Position numbers and translations under genes: made by a program. This document shows positions 1 through 12,240 of a DNA stretch of 64,000 bases, piece after piece (position 1 is the first letter of the stretch; each line of letters opens with the position of its first letter). The notes beneath the pieces were generated by a model. The model saw only the letters and a list, made by a program, of their open reading frames with translations. It did no database searches and had not been told where the DNA came from. The stretch is from Theropithecus gelada (taxonomy: Eukaryota > Chordata > Mammalia > Primates > Cercopithecidae), in assembly GCF_003255815.1 (NCBI RefSeq), contig NC_037670.1, positions 61,206,960 through 61,270,959 of the forward strand. Direction: 5' to 3'.

Positions 1-1714
1 CAGATGTCAGGTATACAGAAAGCTTTTAGTGTTCTTTATAACATTAAAAGAAATCACTCAATTCCATATTGCATTAACTTTGCTTCCTTCTTGGTGGTTC
101 CAGTTCCATGAGTTTATGATGGAATTAATATTGGTCTTGGCATATATTTTATTTGTTATGTAGCTCAAGAAGTTATGGAGCATCAAAAGTATGCAAAATA
201 AGATATGGGATTGTTTAAAATACTGTGCCATTTAAATAAAAAACACGTTTTATTACTCTGTAACCTGAAAAACAATAATCATTTACTATAAATCTTGTCA
301 ATCCAAAATGTTCCAAGTTACTCTTATACAACAGAACATGACATTAGAACAGTGCATGTATAGTCCTGGAGGTTTCAAAATCAATAGCCAGTTTTTTGTA
401 TAATTTTGTCTTTAAACATAGTCTCAAATTTTGTCAGACATTTTGGGCAATACCAAAGGACATTTTCCTAAAAATATCAGTAGATCGTGAAAAAAGTGAT
501 AGCTCAATGTTATTATTTATCGAAACATTTCATTTTTATCGATAGGTTTATTATACTGGTTTGATTATATGCTTTCTGAGATGCATTTAAGATATGATTA
601 AAAATTGTGAAAAGATAGTAATAGTTGTTTTCTCGGCTGTACTAGATTATGTCTCTAGTACATATACTCATGTAGTTTTCTGAAAATCCTACTATCAACT
701 CACACTCACAATCCTGCTTAATTTGTGAAATTAATGATTTGCTTGAATTAATCATCTGTACCCAACATATCCTCCTCAGTCAATGAGACCACTACTCCCT
801 GAGAAACTCTGTCATGAAAACCCTGAAATCTGGCACTCCCATTTATATCACACCATTCCCCCATTACCAATATTCAGTAAACCTTTAAATTCATTAATTT
901 TTGCTTAGAAATCTCTTTCATACTGTTGATTCCTTTTTCTTTCTAGAAGATCAGATTTTTGAAGAGCCCTTTAGCTGTTCTTTCAGACTCCATTTTTTTT
1001 TCTACTTCCAATACTTCACATGTATTGCCAGGCCCTGTTGGCTGGCTTATCTTCTGTTCAAGGTAACCTCTAGCACGTGCTACATCCAACGTATGCTCCC
1101 TTCTCAGCTTACGGAGATCTAAGTGCAGTGACTCACAGGGCCCCCTTTTCTTTCAGAAGCTTGAGCTCAAGAAGACAGGACTTCTTGACTCTCTTGACTT
1201 TTTGACTTATAGCACTGCATAGGATCTCCACAGCATCTGAGCCATCAGGCCCGCTCCCACCAGCATGCTGTTTTTTCAGACCCTACTACCTGCCCAATCA
1301 GTTTCCTTTCCATCTAGATCCAGAGAACACCCAACTCTCCATAAGAAGTTTTTGTGGATTACTTTTAGCTCATTCTATTACCTTACCTGTCTCTAGAACT
1401 TTTTACTAAGTGAATTATGAAAAAGCCTTCTTTTACATAGCTCTAAAATACTTAAGATGGCTTGAACGTCCATAGACTTAAAATATTAATAGTTCAGTGG
1501 TTTACTTCTGGCCTTTTTGCTTATGTATACATCTCTATTTTCTTCATAACCAAAATTGTTATGACTGAACAGCGGTGCATTGTGTACTGATTTTTTAAAA
1601 ATATAAAGCACTGATGCTTTCCACTACAGTCTTAGGAATGAGTGAGCTAATGTCTGTTTAATGGCTACTATGAGACAAACTATATACTATCTATTTTACA
1701 AAGAAAGAGATTTC
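1..1714. other. Unique AT-rich DNA, no gene seen
   Basis: No repeat family, exon-like structure or RNA gene is recognisable. The only frame of note (901-1122, 73 codons) has no recognisable motif. A somewhat more GC-rich patch lies at about 1020-1330. Old, unrecognised repeat fragments cannot be excluded by eye. Confidence 0.5.
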
Positions 1715-1982
1715 AAAAGATGGTGAAATAGGACTCTCCAGCAGTCATCCTTCAACAGACACATTAATCTGAATAACTATCCATGCATGAAAATACCTTC
1801 ATAAGAGCTAAAGGAAACAGGAGAGAGATCAAAGCACCACATGGGAATAGCACAGAAATAAGGAAAGATGCATTGAAAAGGGAAGGACAGTTTCACTTTA
1901 CCTACTTCACATCTTTCCCAACCAAAGGCAGAACAGCACAGAGATACCATCTGCTCGAGAGAAAGATAGGAAAGTATCGTTG

Positions 1983-3360
1983 AACTTTGCCTTGAGCACT
2001 GGGCCCACCTCCATAAAACTCAGAACCAGGCAGGCCCCACAGCCCCAAACTCAAGGCTGGTGCCTGCAGAATGAGCCTCTAGATCTGCCCCAGAGACAGG
2101 CTGGGCTACCCTGCAGCTTTCAGCTCCAGATCTTCATGGTGGACTTCATCTCCTGTCTGCGTCTGCCCCACTTGTGTTCCAAACTCAGCAGCTCCAAGTT
2201 CCCAACCACCCTCAGTACCAGGCTCGCCCCAGGAGCACCAAGCTATGGGCTTACGCTAGTGGCAGGCTATTTTCAGTGAGCCCTAGGCTTCAGGTCCACC
2301 TCAACTCCAGGCCAGCTCCTATAGCCATAGTAATTAGGCCAGTAACTGTGGACCCAGGCTTCAGGTTGGCCCCTACAGCCCCAAGCTCCACATCTTCCAG
2401 AGCAACCCAGAGTCAAGTTGGCCTACACAGCCCCAGACTTCAGAAACCCACACAAGCACTAGATCAGCACACCTGACCTGTGGGTACCCACTCAGCCCCT
2501 GCAGACCCAGGCTCCTGATCTACACAATGTCAAAATAATCCCTACATCTTCAGCTTCCAGGTAGAGCCCCTGAAGTCCCAGGTCATAGGTCAGTCCTTAC
2601 ACACCTAATTCCTAGGATAGCACCCACACATTTTGTTTTCAAGCTGGCCTCCATGAGCCCAGAGTCCAGGCCAGTCTCCAGGACTCCAGGATTTAGGCTG
2701 GCCCCTGTGGACTCATTCTTTGGAAGACCCAGGGTCCAGGTCTATTTCAGTAGACCCAGAGATCAACCCCAACCCAGTAGACATATATGCTGGGCAGTCC
2801 CCTAAATACTCATGTTTCAGGGTCATTCCTAGGGGTGCAAGCTCCAGGCTGGTCCCCATGGCCTGAGGACATAGGCCAATTCCCACAAATTGAGCCTTCA
2901 GGCCAGTCCCAGCACCAGTCTAACACCCATGGCCCCAGGTTCCAAACCAGCACCTACAGACTAAAGATCCAGGCTAGTCATGGTGGCCCCAGGATTCATT
3001 GCCTCATAGTCCAGGCCTGCAGCAGTAGACCCAGGGTTCAGGTCTGCCCTAATGGATACTAGTACCAGGCTAGTCCTCACAGGTTAAAGCTGTAGGAACA
3101 CCCCTGCAGATCCAGTCTCCAGTCCCTGGACCCAGGATCGAGGCTCATCTCAGAGGACACAGGTTCAAGGCCAACACCAATGCCAAGCTAGCCCCTGTGA
3201 ACCCAGGGGCCATGCTCACCCCAACAGACCCAGTCAACAAATCCAACATAATGCATCTATGCTCCAGGATTACCCACCTGCTGACCCAGACACCTGGCTA
3301 GCAAGTCCTCTCATGGACCATACTAGATGGCCTGCCTTGAATCTCTGGATGGATTAACTG
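1983..3360 (+). repeat. Degenerate repeated units in the L1 leader
   Basis: About 1.4 kb is built from many imperfect copies of a short motif around CCCAGGCTCCAGGCCAGCCC, each varied by substitution and length. The region is far richer in C and G than its flanks and gives several stop-free but motif-free frames (1980-2279, 2174-2476, 2787-3062). Position upstream of ORF1 and recall of similar units in old L1M 5' ends suggest a 5' UTR. An unrelated decayed minisatellite is the alternative. Confidence 0.55.
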
Positions 3361-3429
3361 GTGACGAGCTTTCCCAGACAAAACTAGTCTGCATATTGAA
3401 ATATGTACCTACTTCTTTAAATGCATAGA

Positions 3430-4345
3430 CACCAACACACAAGGATTAAGAATAATCAGGGAAACATGACATCGCCAAAGAGACAAATTGAAGCACCAGT
3501 GATTAACCTAAATAAATTACCTTCCTGACAGAGAATTCAAAATAGCTGCTCTGGGGAAGGTCAGGAAATTTCAACAAAATACAAAAAAGCAATTCAATGA
3601 AATAAGGAAAACAATAAATGATTGAAGGAAAAATTTTACAGAGATATTAAAATTATTAATAAAACAGAGCTGAAAGTATAATAAATGAAATAAAAATTGT
3701 AATAGTAAGCTACTAGCAGAATTTATTAAGGAGAAGAAATAATCTATTAACTCAAGATTATTTGAAAATATACAATCAGAGGAGAAAAAAGAAAACAAGA
3801 ATGAAAAAGAATAAAAAAGCATACAGAATTTAAAACACAGTATAAAAACAGTAAATATTCAAGTCAAAGTTTAGGAAAGAGATGAGACAGTCAAAGAAGC
3901 AGTACTTACTTAAAGAAATAATAACACAAACCTTTCCTAACCTGGGAAAAGATATAAGTATCCAGATACAACTCCCCAGTAAGATTCAATCCAAGCAAGA
4001 TATACCCCTAAGATATACTGTAACCAAACTGTCAAAACTCAAAGTCAAAGAGAGGATCCTAAAAGCAGCAAGAGAAAAGAAACAGATAACATGTAAGGGA
4101 ATTATATTAAAGCTAGTAGCAGATTTATCAGCAGAAATCTTATAGGTCAAAGAGAGGGTACAAAGTGCTAAGGGAAAAAAATGCCAACCAAGAATATTGT
4201 ATCTGGAAAAGTTGTCCTTGAGAAATGAAGGAAAGATTTTTCCAAACAAACAAAAGAAAGCTGAGGGAGCTAATCACCACCAGATCTTTCTTACAAGAAA
4301 GTTCTTCCAGCTGAAAGAAAAAGATGCTAATTGTAATGCAAAAGC
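3430..4345 (+). pseudogene. Decayed L1 ORF1 (RNA-binding protein) of the L1MA element
   Basis: L1 ORF1 encodes a trimeric RNA chaperone that coats L1 RNA. The A-rich, coiled-coil-type N-terminal part (about 3430-3880) is full of stops. The best preserved stretch, an 87-codon frame at 3882-4145, keeps the C-terminal order of the family: an NFPNLGKD-like segment, then KERILKAAREK, then a LVADLSAEIL segment. Sequence to about 4345 still resembles the ORF1 end but is out of frame. With this decay no ORF1 protein can be made. Its neighbour ORF2 follows after about 500 bp, longer than the usual L1 spacer, so the spacer may contain insertions or unrecognised ORF1 remains. Confidence 0.75.
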
Positions 4346-7300
4346 ACAAAAGTATAAAACACAAAATCATTAAAATATAAAAGTAAGAATGCAGCAAAAT
4401 TCAGCACACTCTAATACAGTAATGAGGTGAGTAAATGACTTGTATCTTTGGCCTGAAGGTTAAACAACAAAACCATTAAAAATACTAATAGCTATAATAA
4501 TTTGTTAAGAGATATGCAATATACAAAGTTGTAAATTGTGACATTAGAAATTCAGGATGTGGAAATGGAGTCAAAATGTAGAATTTTTTGTTTGCTTGGT
4601 TTTTGTTTTTGTTTTTGTAATCAAAGTTAGTTTTTTATAAGTTTAAAGTAACTTATTTTAACTATGAGATGATTTTATAAGTGTCATGGTAATCCCAAAG
4701 CAAAATAATATAGTATACACACAAAAAATAAGAAGTAAGAAATTAAAGCATGCTAATAATGAAAATTATCTAATCACAAGGAAGAGAGGAAAAAAGGAAT
4801 AATAGATCTACAAAACATGCAGAAAACAACTAGCAAAATGGCAGTAGTAAATCCTTACTTATCAATATTAACCTTCAATGTAAGTGGATTAAATTCTCCA
4901 ATCAAAAGACATAAAATGGCTAAATGAGTTTTTAAAAATATGCAACTATGTGCTGCTTATGAGAGACTGCCTTCACCTGTAAGAACACACATAGACTGAA
5001 AGTTAAGGGATGAAAAAAGATATTCCATGAAAACAAAATGCAAAAGAGAACAGAATTTGCTATACTTACATCAGATAAAATGGATTTCTTAAGTCAAAAA
5101 CTGTAAAATAATACAAAGTTGTTATATGACGATAAAAGGGTTAATTCAGCAAAAGGATATAATGACTATAAATAAATATGCACCCAACGTCAGAGCACAT
5201 AAACATATAAAGCAAATATTAACTGGTATTAGGAGAGAGATAAACTGTAATACACTAATGATAGAGGAATTCAACAAACCCACTTTCATCAGTGGCAAGA
5301 TCCATAAACAGAACACTAAAAAAGAAATATTGGGCATAAATTACACTTTAGACCAAATGGACCTAACAAACATACACAGAACACTCCATCCAAGAGTAGC
5401 AGTATGCAGATTCTTCTTCTCAAGCACACGCACAGGGAACATTCTCCAGGATAGATCATATGTTAGGCCAAAATACAAGTCTTAGCAAGTTTAAAAAGTT
5501 TGAAATCATATCAATTAGCTTTTCCGACCACAATGTTATGAAACCAGAAATCAATAAAAAAAGAAAGATTGTAAAATTCACAAAGCATAGATATTAAACA
5601 ATGTAATCCTAAACAATCAGTGTGTCAATGAAGAAATTAAAAGAGAGAATATACAAACAAAAAATGGTTAGACAAACGAAAATAGAAATACGACATACCA
5701 AAACATATGAGAGAGCAAAAGCAGTTATTATAAGAGGGAAATTTATAGCAACAAACATCTGCATTAAAAAAGAAAAGTCTCACAGCAGCAACTTAATGTT
5801 GCACCTTTCTAGAAAAAGAAAAACTAAGCCCAGAGTTAAAGGAAGTAAATAATAAAATCAGAGCAGAAATAAATAAAGTCTAGAAAATCAATAGAAAATA
5901 TCAATAAAATGAAGACTTGGTTTTTGAAAAGAGAAACAAAACTGACAAATCTTTAGCTAAACTAAGAATAAAAGAAAAAAAGCCTCAAATGAACAAAATC
6001 AGAAATGGAAAATAAGACACTACAACTGACACAACAGAAAAACAAACAAAGGGTCATATGAAGTTATTATGACCAATTATTGGACAATAAGCTGGATAAC
6101 TTAGATGGATGAAATAGATAAATTTCTAGACATATCAACTTACCAAGGATGAATCATGAAGAAATAGAAAATCCGAAGAGACCGTTGAAGAGTAAGGAGA
6201 TCAAATCATTACTAAAATGTCTCCCATCAAAGATGGGATGACTGGATGACTTCACTGATAAATTCTACCAAACATTTAAAAATACCAATATTTCTCAGAC
6301 TATCCCCAAAAAATTAAAGAGGGGAACATGCTTTTAATCAAAGCCAGACAAGGACATTACCCTAAGAGAAATAGAAATAAATAAATAAATAAATAAAAAT
6401 ACTGGCCAATATCCCTGCTGAACATAGATGCAGAAATCCTCAACAAAACACTAGCAAACAAAAGTCAACACACATTGAAAAAATTGTTCATCATGCTCAA
6501 GTGGGATTTATCCTAGAGATTCAAGTATGGTTCAACATATGCAGACTTACAAATGTGATACACCATGTTAACAGAATGAAAGACAAAAGACATAATCATC
6601 TCAATGAATGTGGAGAAAGCATTTGACAAGATTCAACATCCTTTCATAATAAAGTCTCAACAGATTATATATAGAAGGAATGTACCTCTACACAGTAAAG
6701 TTCATACATGACAAATTCATAGGTAACATCATACTCAATGGGTAAAAGCTGACAGTTTTTTATCTAAGATCAGGAACAAAATAAAGATGCCCACTCTTGC
6801 CAGTTCTATTCAGCATAGTACTGGATGTCCTAGCCAGTGCAATTAGGCAAGAAGAAGAAATGAAAGGCATCCCAATTGGAAAGGAAGAAGTGAAATTGTC
6901 CTTTTTTGCAGATGACATGATCTTATATATATTTTAAACCCTAAACAATCCACCCCAAAACTATTAGAACTAATAAACAAATTTAGTAAAGTTGCAGGGT
7001 ACAAAATCAACATACAAAAATTAGTAGCATTTCTACACACTAACACCACACTATCTGAATAAGAAATCAAGAAAATGATACCATTTACAATAGCTATGAA
7101 AATACTGAGAACAAAATTAGCCAAGGAAATGAATATTCTATACACTGAAAACCATAAAACATTAATTAAAGAAATTGAAGAAGATGCAAATAAATGAAAA
7201 ATTCCATGTGCATTGACTGGAAGAATTACTATTGTTAAAATGTCCATAGTACCGAAACTGACCTACAGATTTAATGTATTTCTCATCAAAATTCCAATAA

Positions 7301-7503
7301 CATGCTCTCAGAAATAGAAAAAAGTTTCTAAAGTTTTTATGGACTGCCTAAGACCCCAAATTGCCAAAGCAATCCTGAGCAAGAAAACAAAGCTGGATGC
7401 ATCACACTAACAACCTTCAAAATTTACTGCAATGTTGTAGTGATCAAAACAGCATGGCACTTATCTAAAAACAGATATTTATGGAGAGCCCAGAAATCCA
7501 TAG

Positions 7504-7504
<1 letters not shown>

Positions 7505-7556
<52 letters not shown>
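7505..7556 (+). repeat. (GATA)13 microsatellite inside L1 ORF2
   Basis: Thirteen uninterrupted GATA units follow one another and then degrade into TATA. A pure tetranucleotide run of this length is usually polymorphic in primate populations. It lies within the old L1, downstream of the reverse transcriptase core. Confidence 0.95.
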
Positions 7557-8402
7557 TATAGATAAAATAAAAGTAAAAATCAGCTTTCAAGTGATTTTTC
7601 ACAAAGGTGCCAAGAACAGACAAGGAGGAAAAGACAGTTTCTTCAATAACTGGTGCAGGGAAAACTCAATCTCCAAATACAGAATAATGAAATTAGACCT
7701 TTGTCTGATACCACACACTAAAACAGCTCAAAACCAATTAAAAACTTAAATGTAAAACCCAAAACTGTAAAACTACTAGAAGAAAATGTAGAGGAAAAAC
7801 CCCACAACATTGGTCTGGACAAAAGCAAATCTAAAAAAATGGAATTGCATCAAATTGAAAGGTTCTCCACAGCCAAGGAAACAATGAACATAGTGAAGAC
7901 AACTTATGGAATGGGAGATAATATTTGCAAACTATGCATCTGATAAGGGGCTACTATCCAAAATATATAAGGAACTCAATTCAACTACAAGGAGAAAAAT
8001 ATTTTAAAAGGGCAAAGGAACTGAATAGACCTTACTCAAAACAAGACATACAAATGACCAAGAACTGTATGAAATAATGTTTATCACTAATCATTAGAAA
8101 AATTAAAATTAAAGTTACAATGAGATATCATCCTATGTCTCTTAAATGGTTATTATCAAAACAACAAAAGATAACAAGTGTTGATGGGGATATAGAGAAA
8201 ATGGAACCCTTGTGCTTTGTTGGTGAGAATGTAAGTTAGTATAGCTATTAAAGAAAACAGTATGGAGCTTCCTCAATAAATTAGAAACAGAATTACCATA
8301 TTATCCAACAATCACACTACTAAGTATACAACCAAAGGAAGTGAAATAAGTATGTTGAATAGATAGCTGCATTCCCATGTTTATTGCAGCATTATGTACA
8401 AT

Positions 8403-8408
8403 AGCCGA
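8403..8408. repeat. 6-bp target-site duplication of the MER11-type LTR (left copy)
   Basis: AGCCGA lies directly before the LTR and AGTCAA (9578-9583) directly after it. Both derive from AGCCAA, the sequence expected at this point in L1 ORF2; one difference is a transition at a neighbouring C and the other a gained CpG. Six bp is the usual duplication length for ERVK-type integration. Confidence 0.75.
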
Positions 8409-9577
8409 TATCAGGGGAACCAGCCCCCAATATTTCAACATAGGTTCTTTCTATTTTCCATAAGTTTTGGCTGGCTGAGAATTAAAGAGAAAGTGTACAA
8501 AGAGAGGAATTGTACAGCTGGGCCTCTGGGGGTGATATCACATATCGATAGGACTGTGATGCCCACCTGAGCCACAAAACCAGCAGGGTTTTATTGAGGA
8601 TTTCAAAAAAGGGAGGGGGTGCAAGAACAGGGAATAGGTCACAAAGATCACATGCTTCAAAGGGCAAAAAGGAAATAAAGATCATATGCTTCTGAGGCCA
8701 ATAAAGATCACAAGGCAAAGGGCAAAGCAAAGATCACAAGGCAAAGGGCAAAATCAAAAACTCCTGATAAGGGTCTATGTTCAGCTGTGCAAGTATTGTC
8801 TTGATAAACATCTTAAACAACCGAAAACAAGTTTCAAGAGCAGAGAATGGGTCTGACCTCAAATTTGCCAAGGTGGTGTTTCTTCCTCACCCTAATAAGC
8901 CTGAGGGTACTGCAGGAGACCAGGGCATATTTCAGTCCTTATCTCAACTGCATAAAACAGACACTCCCAGAGTGGTCATTTATAGACCTCCCCCCAGGAA
9001 AGCATTCCTTCCCCAGGGTATTAATTATTAATATTCCTTGCTGGGAAAAGAATGTAGCAATATCTTCCCTACTTGCACGTCCATTTACAGGCTCTCTGCA
9101 AGAAGAAAACTATGGCTCTATTCTGCCTGACCCCACAGGCAGTCAGACCTTATGGTTGTCTTCCCTTGTTGCCTAAAATCACTGCTATTCTGCTCTTTTT
9201 CAAGGTGCACTGATTTCATACTGTTCAAAGTCACATGTTTTACAATCAATTTGAACAGTTAGGTACAATTATCACAGTGGTCCTGAGGTGACATACATCC
9301 TCAGCTTAAGAAGAAAACAGGATTAAGAGATTAAAATAAGACACACATAAGAAATTATAAAAGTATTAATTGTGGGAACTGATAAATGTCCATATTAAAA
9401 TGAAATCTTCACAATTTATATTCAGAGATTGCAATAAAGACAGGTGTAAGAAATTATAAAAGTATTAATTTTGGGAACTGATATATGTCCATATTAAAAT
9501 GAAATCTTCACAATTTATGTTCCTCTGCTGTGGCTCCAGCCAGTCCCTCGATTCAGGGTCCCTGACTTTTCACAACA
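8409..9577 (+). mobile_element. Solo LTR, MER11 type (HERV-K11 family), inserted in the L1MA element
   Basis: This 1,169-bp block begins TATCAGG (a decayed TG start), ends CACAACA and interrupts otherwise continuous L1 ORF2 sequence. Its start (AACCAGCCCCCAATATTTCA), middle (CCTGAGGTGACATACATCCT) and 3' end (GGTCCCTGAC before the terminal CACAACA) match my recollection of MER11 LTRs, the LTR family of the betaretrovirus-like HERV-K11. No gag, pol or env sequence is attached, so it is a solo LTR left by recombination between two LTRs. MER11 copies are known to act as enhancers in some tissues and to be silenced by KRAB zinc-finger proteins, ZNF808 among them. Whether this copy is active cannot be told. 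Frames inside it (8777-9031, 8847-9176) are chance. Confidence 0.8.
9326..9521 (+). repeat. Tandem duplication of about 98 bp within the LTR
   Basis: Two adjacent copies (9326-9423 and 9424-9521) share the order AGAGATT, then TAAGAAATTATAAAAGTATT, then GAAATCTTCACAATTTAT, with a few substitutions and one single-base indel. It lies close to the 3' end of the LTR. It could be a subfamily feature of MER11 or private to this copy. Confidence 0.85.
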
Positions 9578-10160
9578 AGTCAACATTTGGAATCAACTTG
9601 AGTGTCCATTGATGAATAATTGGACCAAAAAAAATATATATATGGTATGTATACACAATGGAATACTATTCAGCCATAAAGAAGAAAATACTGTCATTTG
9701 TGACAGCGTGAATGAACTTGGAAGACATTATGCTAAGTGAAATAAACCAGGCACAGAAAGACAAATATTGCATAATCTCACCTATATATGGAATCTAAAA
9801 ATATTGAATGCATAGAAGTAGAGAGTAGAATAGTGGTTACCAGGGGTGGGGACATTGAGGGGAAAGGGAGATGTTGGTTAAAGCTTATAAAATTTTAGTT
9901 TAATAGGAGGAATAATTCCAAATGCGCTAATGTGCAACATGGTAACTATAGATGACAATATATTACATTCATTTAAAAAGTTATTACATTCATTAAAAAT
10001 GCTAAGGCAGTAGATTTTAAGTGTAATCACAAAAATAATAACTGTGAGGGAATGCATATATTAATTTGCTCAATTTAGAGATTTCAGTTTATACATGTTT
10101 TAAAGCATCATTTTTTACAAAGTAAATATATACAATTTTGCTAATTTAAAAAATACAGTA
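9578..10160 (+). mobile_element. L1MA 3' end: last ORF2 codons and 3' UTR
   Basis: After the duplicated AGTCAA the L1 resumes at TTGGAATCAACTTGAGTGTC, exactly where it broke off at 8408. ORF2 similarity ends near 9790. The 3' UTR then runs through CAACATGGTAACTATAG and GTAGATTTTAAGTG to a weak A-rich end near 10160, the layout of L1MA 3' ends. Confidence 0.85.
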
Positions 10161-11815
10161 AGATAAATGTTAAAAAAGAAATTTCTGATTTCTAAGTGAG
10201 TATTAGATATCAATGCCTATGACTATAGGAGATTATTGTGTGATTCATATTTTCAGGCAGAAAAAGAAAAAAGCAGAGATTTGTTTTTAACGTTCAAACT
10301 AAAGAAGTCTATTCTTGTTTAAAGACTCTGCACAGATTGATATTTGAAATTTTTGCAAGTAATTTACAAAAATGTTGAAAATTAACTCAGACAATATACG
10401 ATAACAAAATAGTCTGCAATCTTATCATTCACAATTTTTATTTTTGGATCAAAGTTGTTTACATAGTAAATCAAATGCAAAAAAATCAAGAAAAACTCAA
10501 AAACTTGAAACTTTTATTATTTATTATGTTTTCTGCTTTTTAGACATGTATGTTTTCTATCCCCATTTCTATGTCCTGAGTTGCTACATAGACTTCTCCT
10601 TGTTTTCATGAATAAATTAGTACATAATTTATGTAGTTTTGATCCCTCCTTTCCAAAAAGACTTAATTAGATTTTTCATCAATTACAGCCTTGTGTATGA
10701 GACTTTATGAGATTTTAGTTGTCTTCATTCGTTTGCTTACACCCACAGTGGGAAGTATGTATACCATGTTGTTCTACATGATAAAATTTTAAATGATAGT
10801 CTTCATCCATCATATTAATAGTCCCATTAACAGTATACAGCATGCTATGGTTCTACCTGATTTACCTCCTCTGGCAAACAAGTAGACAATATTTCTAGTT
10901 AGATTCCCGGTATTAAGATTTACCAGGAAAACTAAGATTTAAACTTGCTGCTACACTGTTAATAATGCTAAATATAAAGTTTTTAAGCAGCAAGATACGC
11001 ATCCTGCAATTCTTATCAGTCATGCATCTCATACAGAAAGTAAACTGCAAAGACATCCTCTCAACTCACGTGAAACCAATTCATTCTCTAGTGCTAATTA
11101 TAGGCTATCAAAGAGATGACATTTTCCAAGGTGCCTAGATCTTTCATGAGGGTTTCAATGGCACACCTAAGTCAATTGATTAAAATACTATTATTTGTCT
11201 ACATGACTTCTTTTTTCAATGTAAAATGTTTCACATTATTAAGCAATGGAGTAATCTTGACAAAGTTAAAGCTTAATCTAAGTAATGAGCAACATTAATC
11301 AAAGTCCAACAGGACTAATCAGGCTTCAGACAATGCAACCATGTTAAAAAGTTTGCTAATGAGTGTTTCAAGTGGAAGTGAATGATTTTATTCTTAGGTG
11401 TAATATCACTATTCATGAGCATCCACTGGAAACATTAAACTCTAGTAGAAAGGCCACTGCTGCAGCTTCTATAATTACCTATAAAAACTTCTTCAACAAT
11501 GGTCAGGAATAGAATATATTTGCATAATATGCAATTTCAATGCCCAGTGGTTTTCTGAATAATGCGTCACTTGTCACACTTCATCTTAGGTTAGCATAAT
11601 GTTTTTCTCTAGCCACTGAAAGAGACTGAGTCTTTTTTGCATTACTTTTTTGTGTTTAGCACTGAACAAACAAAAATAAATGATGAACTTCCAAATAAAT
11701 AAAGCCTTTGACTAAAGCAGGCAGGCGAAAAGAATACAATGAGAAATGAGCACTATGTCCAAATCTTAGCCTTCCTTTATTTACTTATTTTGTTGTGTGT
11801 TTGATTTCACATCAC
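10161..11815. other. Unique AT-rich DNA, no gene seen
   Basis: About 1.65 kb without a recognised repeat or coding signal. The longest frame (11116-11298, 60 codons) has no recognisable motif. Confidence 0.5.
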
Positions 11816-12240
11816 TGTGGCAGGAAATACTATTGCCCCAAAAAGATGTCCTCATCTAATCCCAGGGACCTGCAATTTTGTTACCTTACATAGAGAAAGC
11901 AGGACTTGGCAGTTATGCTTACTATTTAGATGGGAGGGTTACCCTACGTGACTATTTAGATAGGAGGATCACTCACTCAGCTGAGTCCAGTATAACCAGT
12001 GTGAGAGAGACTGGAAGGTGCTATACTGCTGGCTTTGAGTGTGGAGAAAGAGGTCACAAACCAAAGACAGCAGGCAGTCTCTAGAAACTAGAAAAGACAA
12101 GAGAAGCTATTCTTCCTGAGAAGTCTCAGAGAAATACAGCCTTGCCACCAAATACCTTGATTGTAGCCCAGTGAGAACCATTTTGGACAACTGACCTCTA
12201 AACTGTAAGATAATACATTTGTGTTTTCTTAAGTCACTTA
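11816..12240 (+). mobile_element. MLT1-like LTR (MaLR group), subfamily uncertain
   Basis: The block has the typical order of this group of old LTRs: GATGTCCTCATCTAATCCC near the start, a GGCTTTGAGTGTGGAGAAAG segment in the middle, a TAGCCCAGTGAGAACCATTT segment, and a polyadenylation region around CTGTAAGATAATACATTTGT at the 3' end. It is strongly diverged and its final bases are missing. Frames inside (11878-12084 and 12107-12304 on the other strand) are not genes. Confidence 0.6.

Larger units (their letters stand above)
1715..8408 (+). mobile_element. Ancient LINE-1 (L1MA type), main 5' part of a nearly complete copy
   Basis: The order is that of a whole L1: a leader of degenerate GC-richer units (to about 3360), a decayed ORF1 (about 3430-4345), a decayed ORF2 (from about 4845) and, after an interrupting LTR, the ORF2 end and 3' UTR (9578-10160). 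Without the LTR and its duplicated 6 bp the element is about 7.3 kb. The 3' UTR resembles L1MA families, which are old placental-mammal L1s, and the heavy load of stops and frameshifts agrees. The exact 5' boundary near 1715 is an estimate. Confidence 0.8.
4845..8408 (+). pseudogene. Decayed L1 ORF2 (endonuclease/reverse transcriptase), split by an LTR
   Basis: ORF2 encodes the nicking endonuclease and reverse transcriptase for target-primed insertion. The endonuclease part lies at about 4845-5600; a 119-codon frame (5126-5485) covers its middle, where the family's GDFN motif reads EEFN, losing a catalytic aspartate. The reverse transcriptase follows, and its core motif is readable as FADDM at 6905-6919, though stops flank it closely. 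The C-terminal part continues to 8408, where a MER11-type LTR interrupts it; the last codons are at about 9584-9790. An AAAT run (6373-6398) and a GATA microsatellite (7505-7556) also disrupt it. Stops and frameshifts throughout show it is dead. Confidence 0.85.

Noticed and set aside
1980..3062. Proline-, serine- and glutamine-rich frames as a mucin-like gene
   Set aside because: They are by-products of the repeated CCAGG-type units in the L1 leader, in changing phases.
5126..5485. 119-codon frame as a functional endonuclease
   Set aside because: It is a fragment of a decayed L1 ORF2 with the catalytic GDFN changed to EEFN and stops on both sides.
8777..9176. 84- and 109-codon frames as retroviral gene remnants
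   Set aside because: They lie wholly inside the noncoding LTR; no internal proviral sequence is present.
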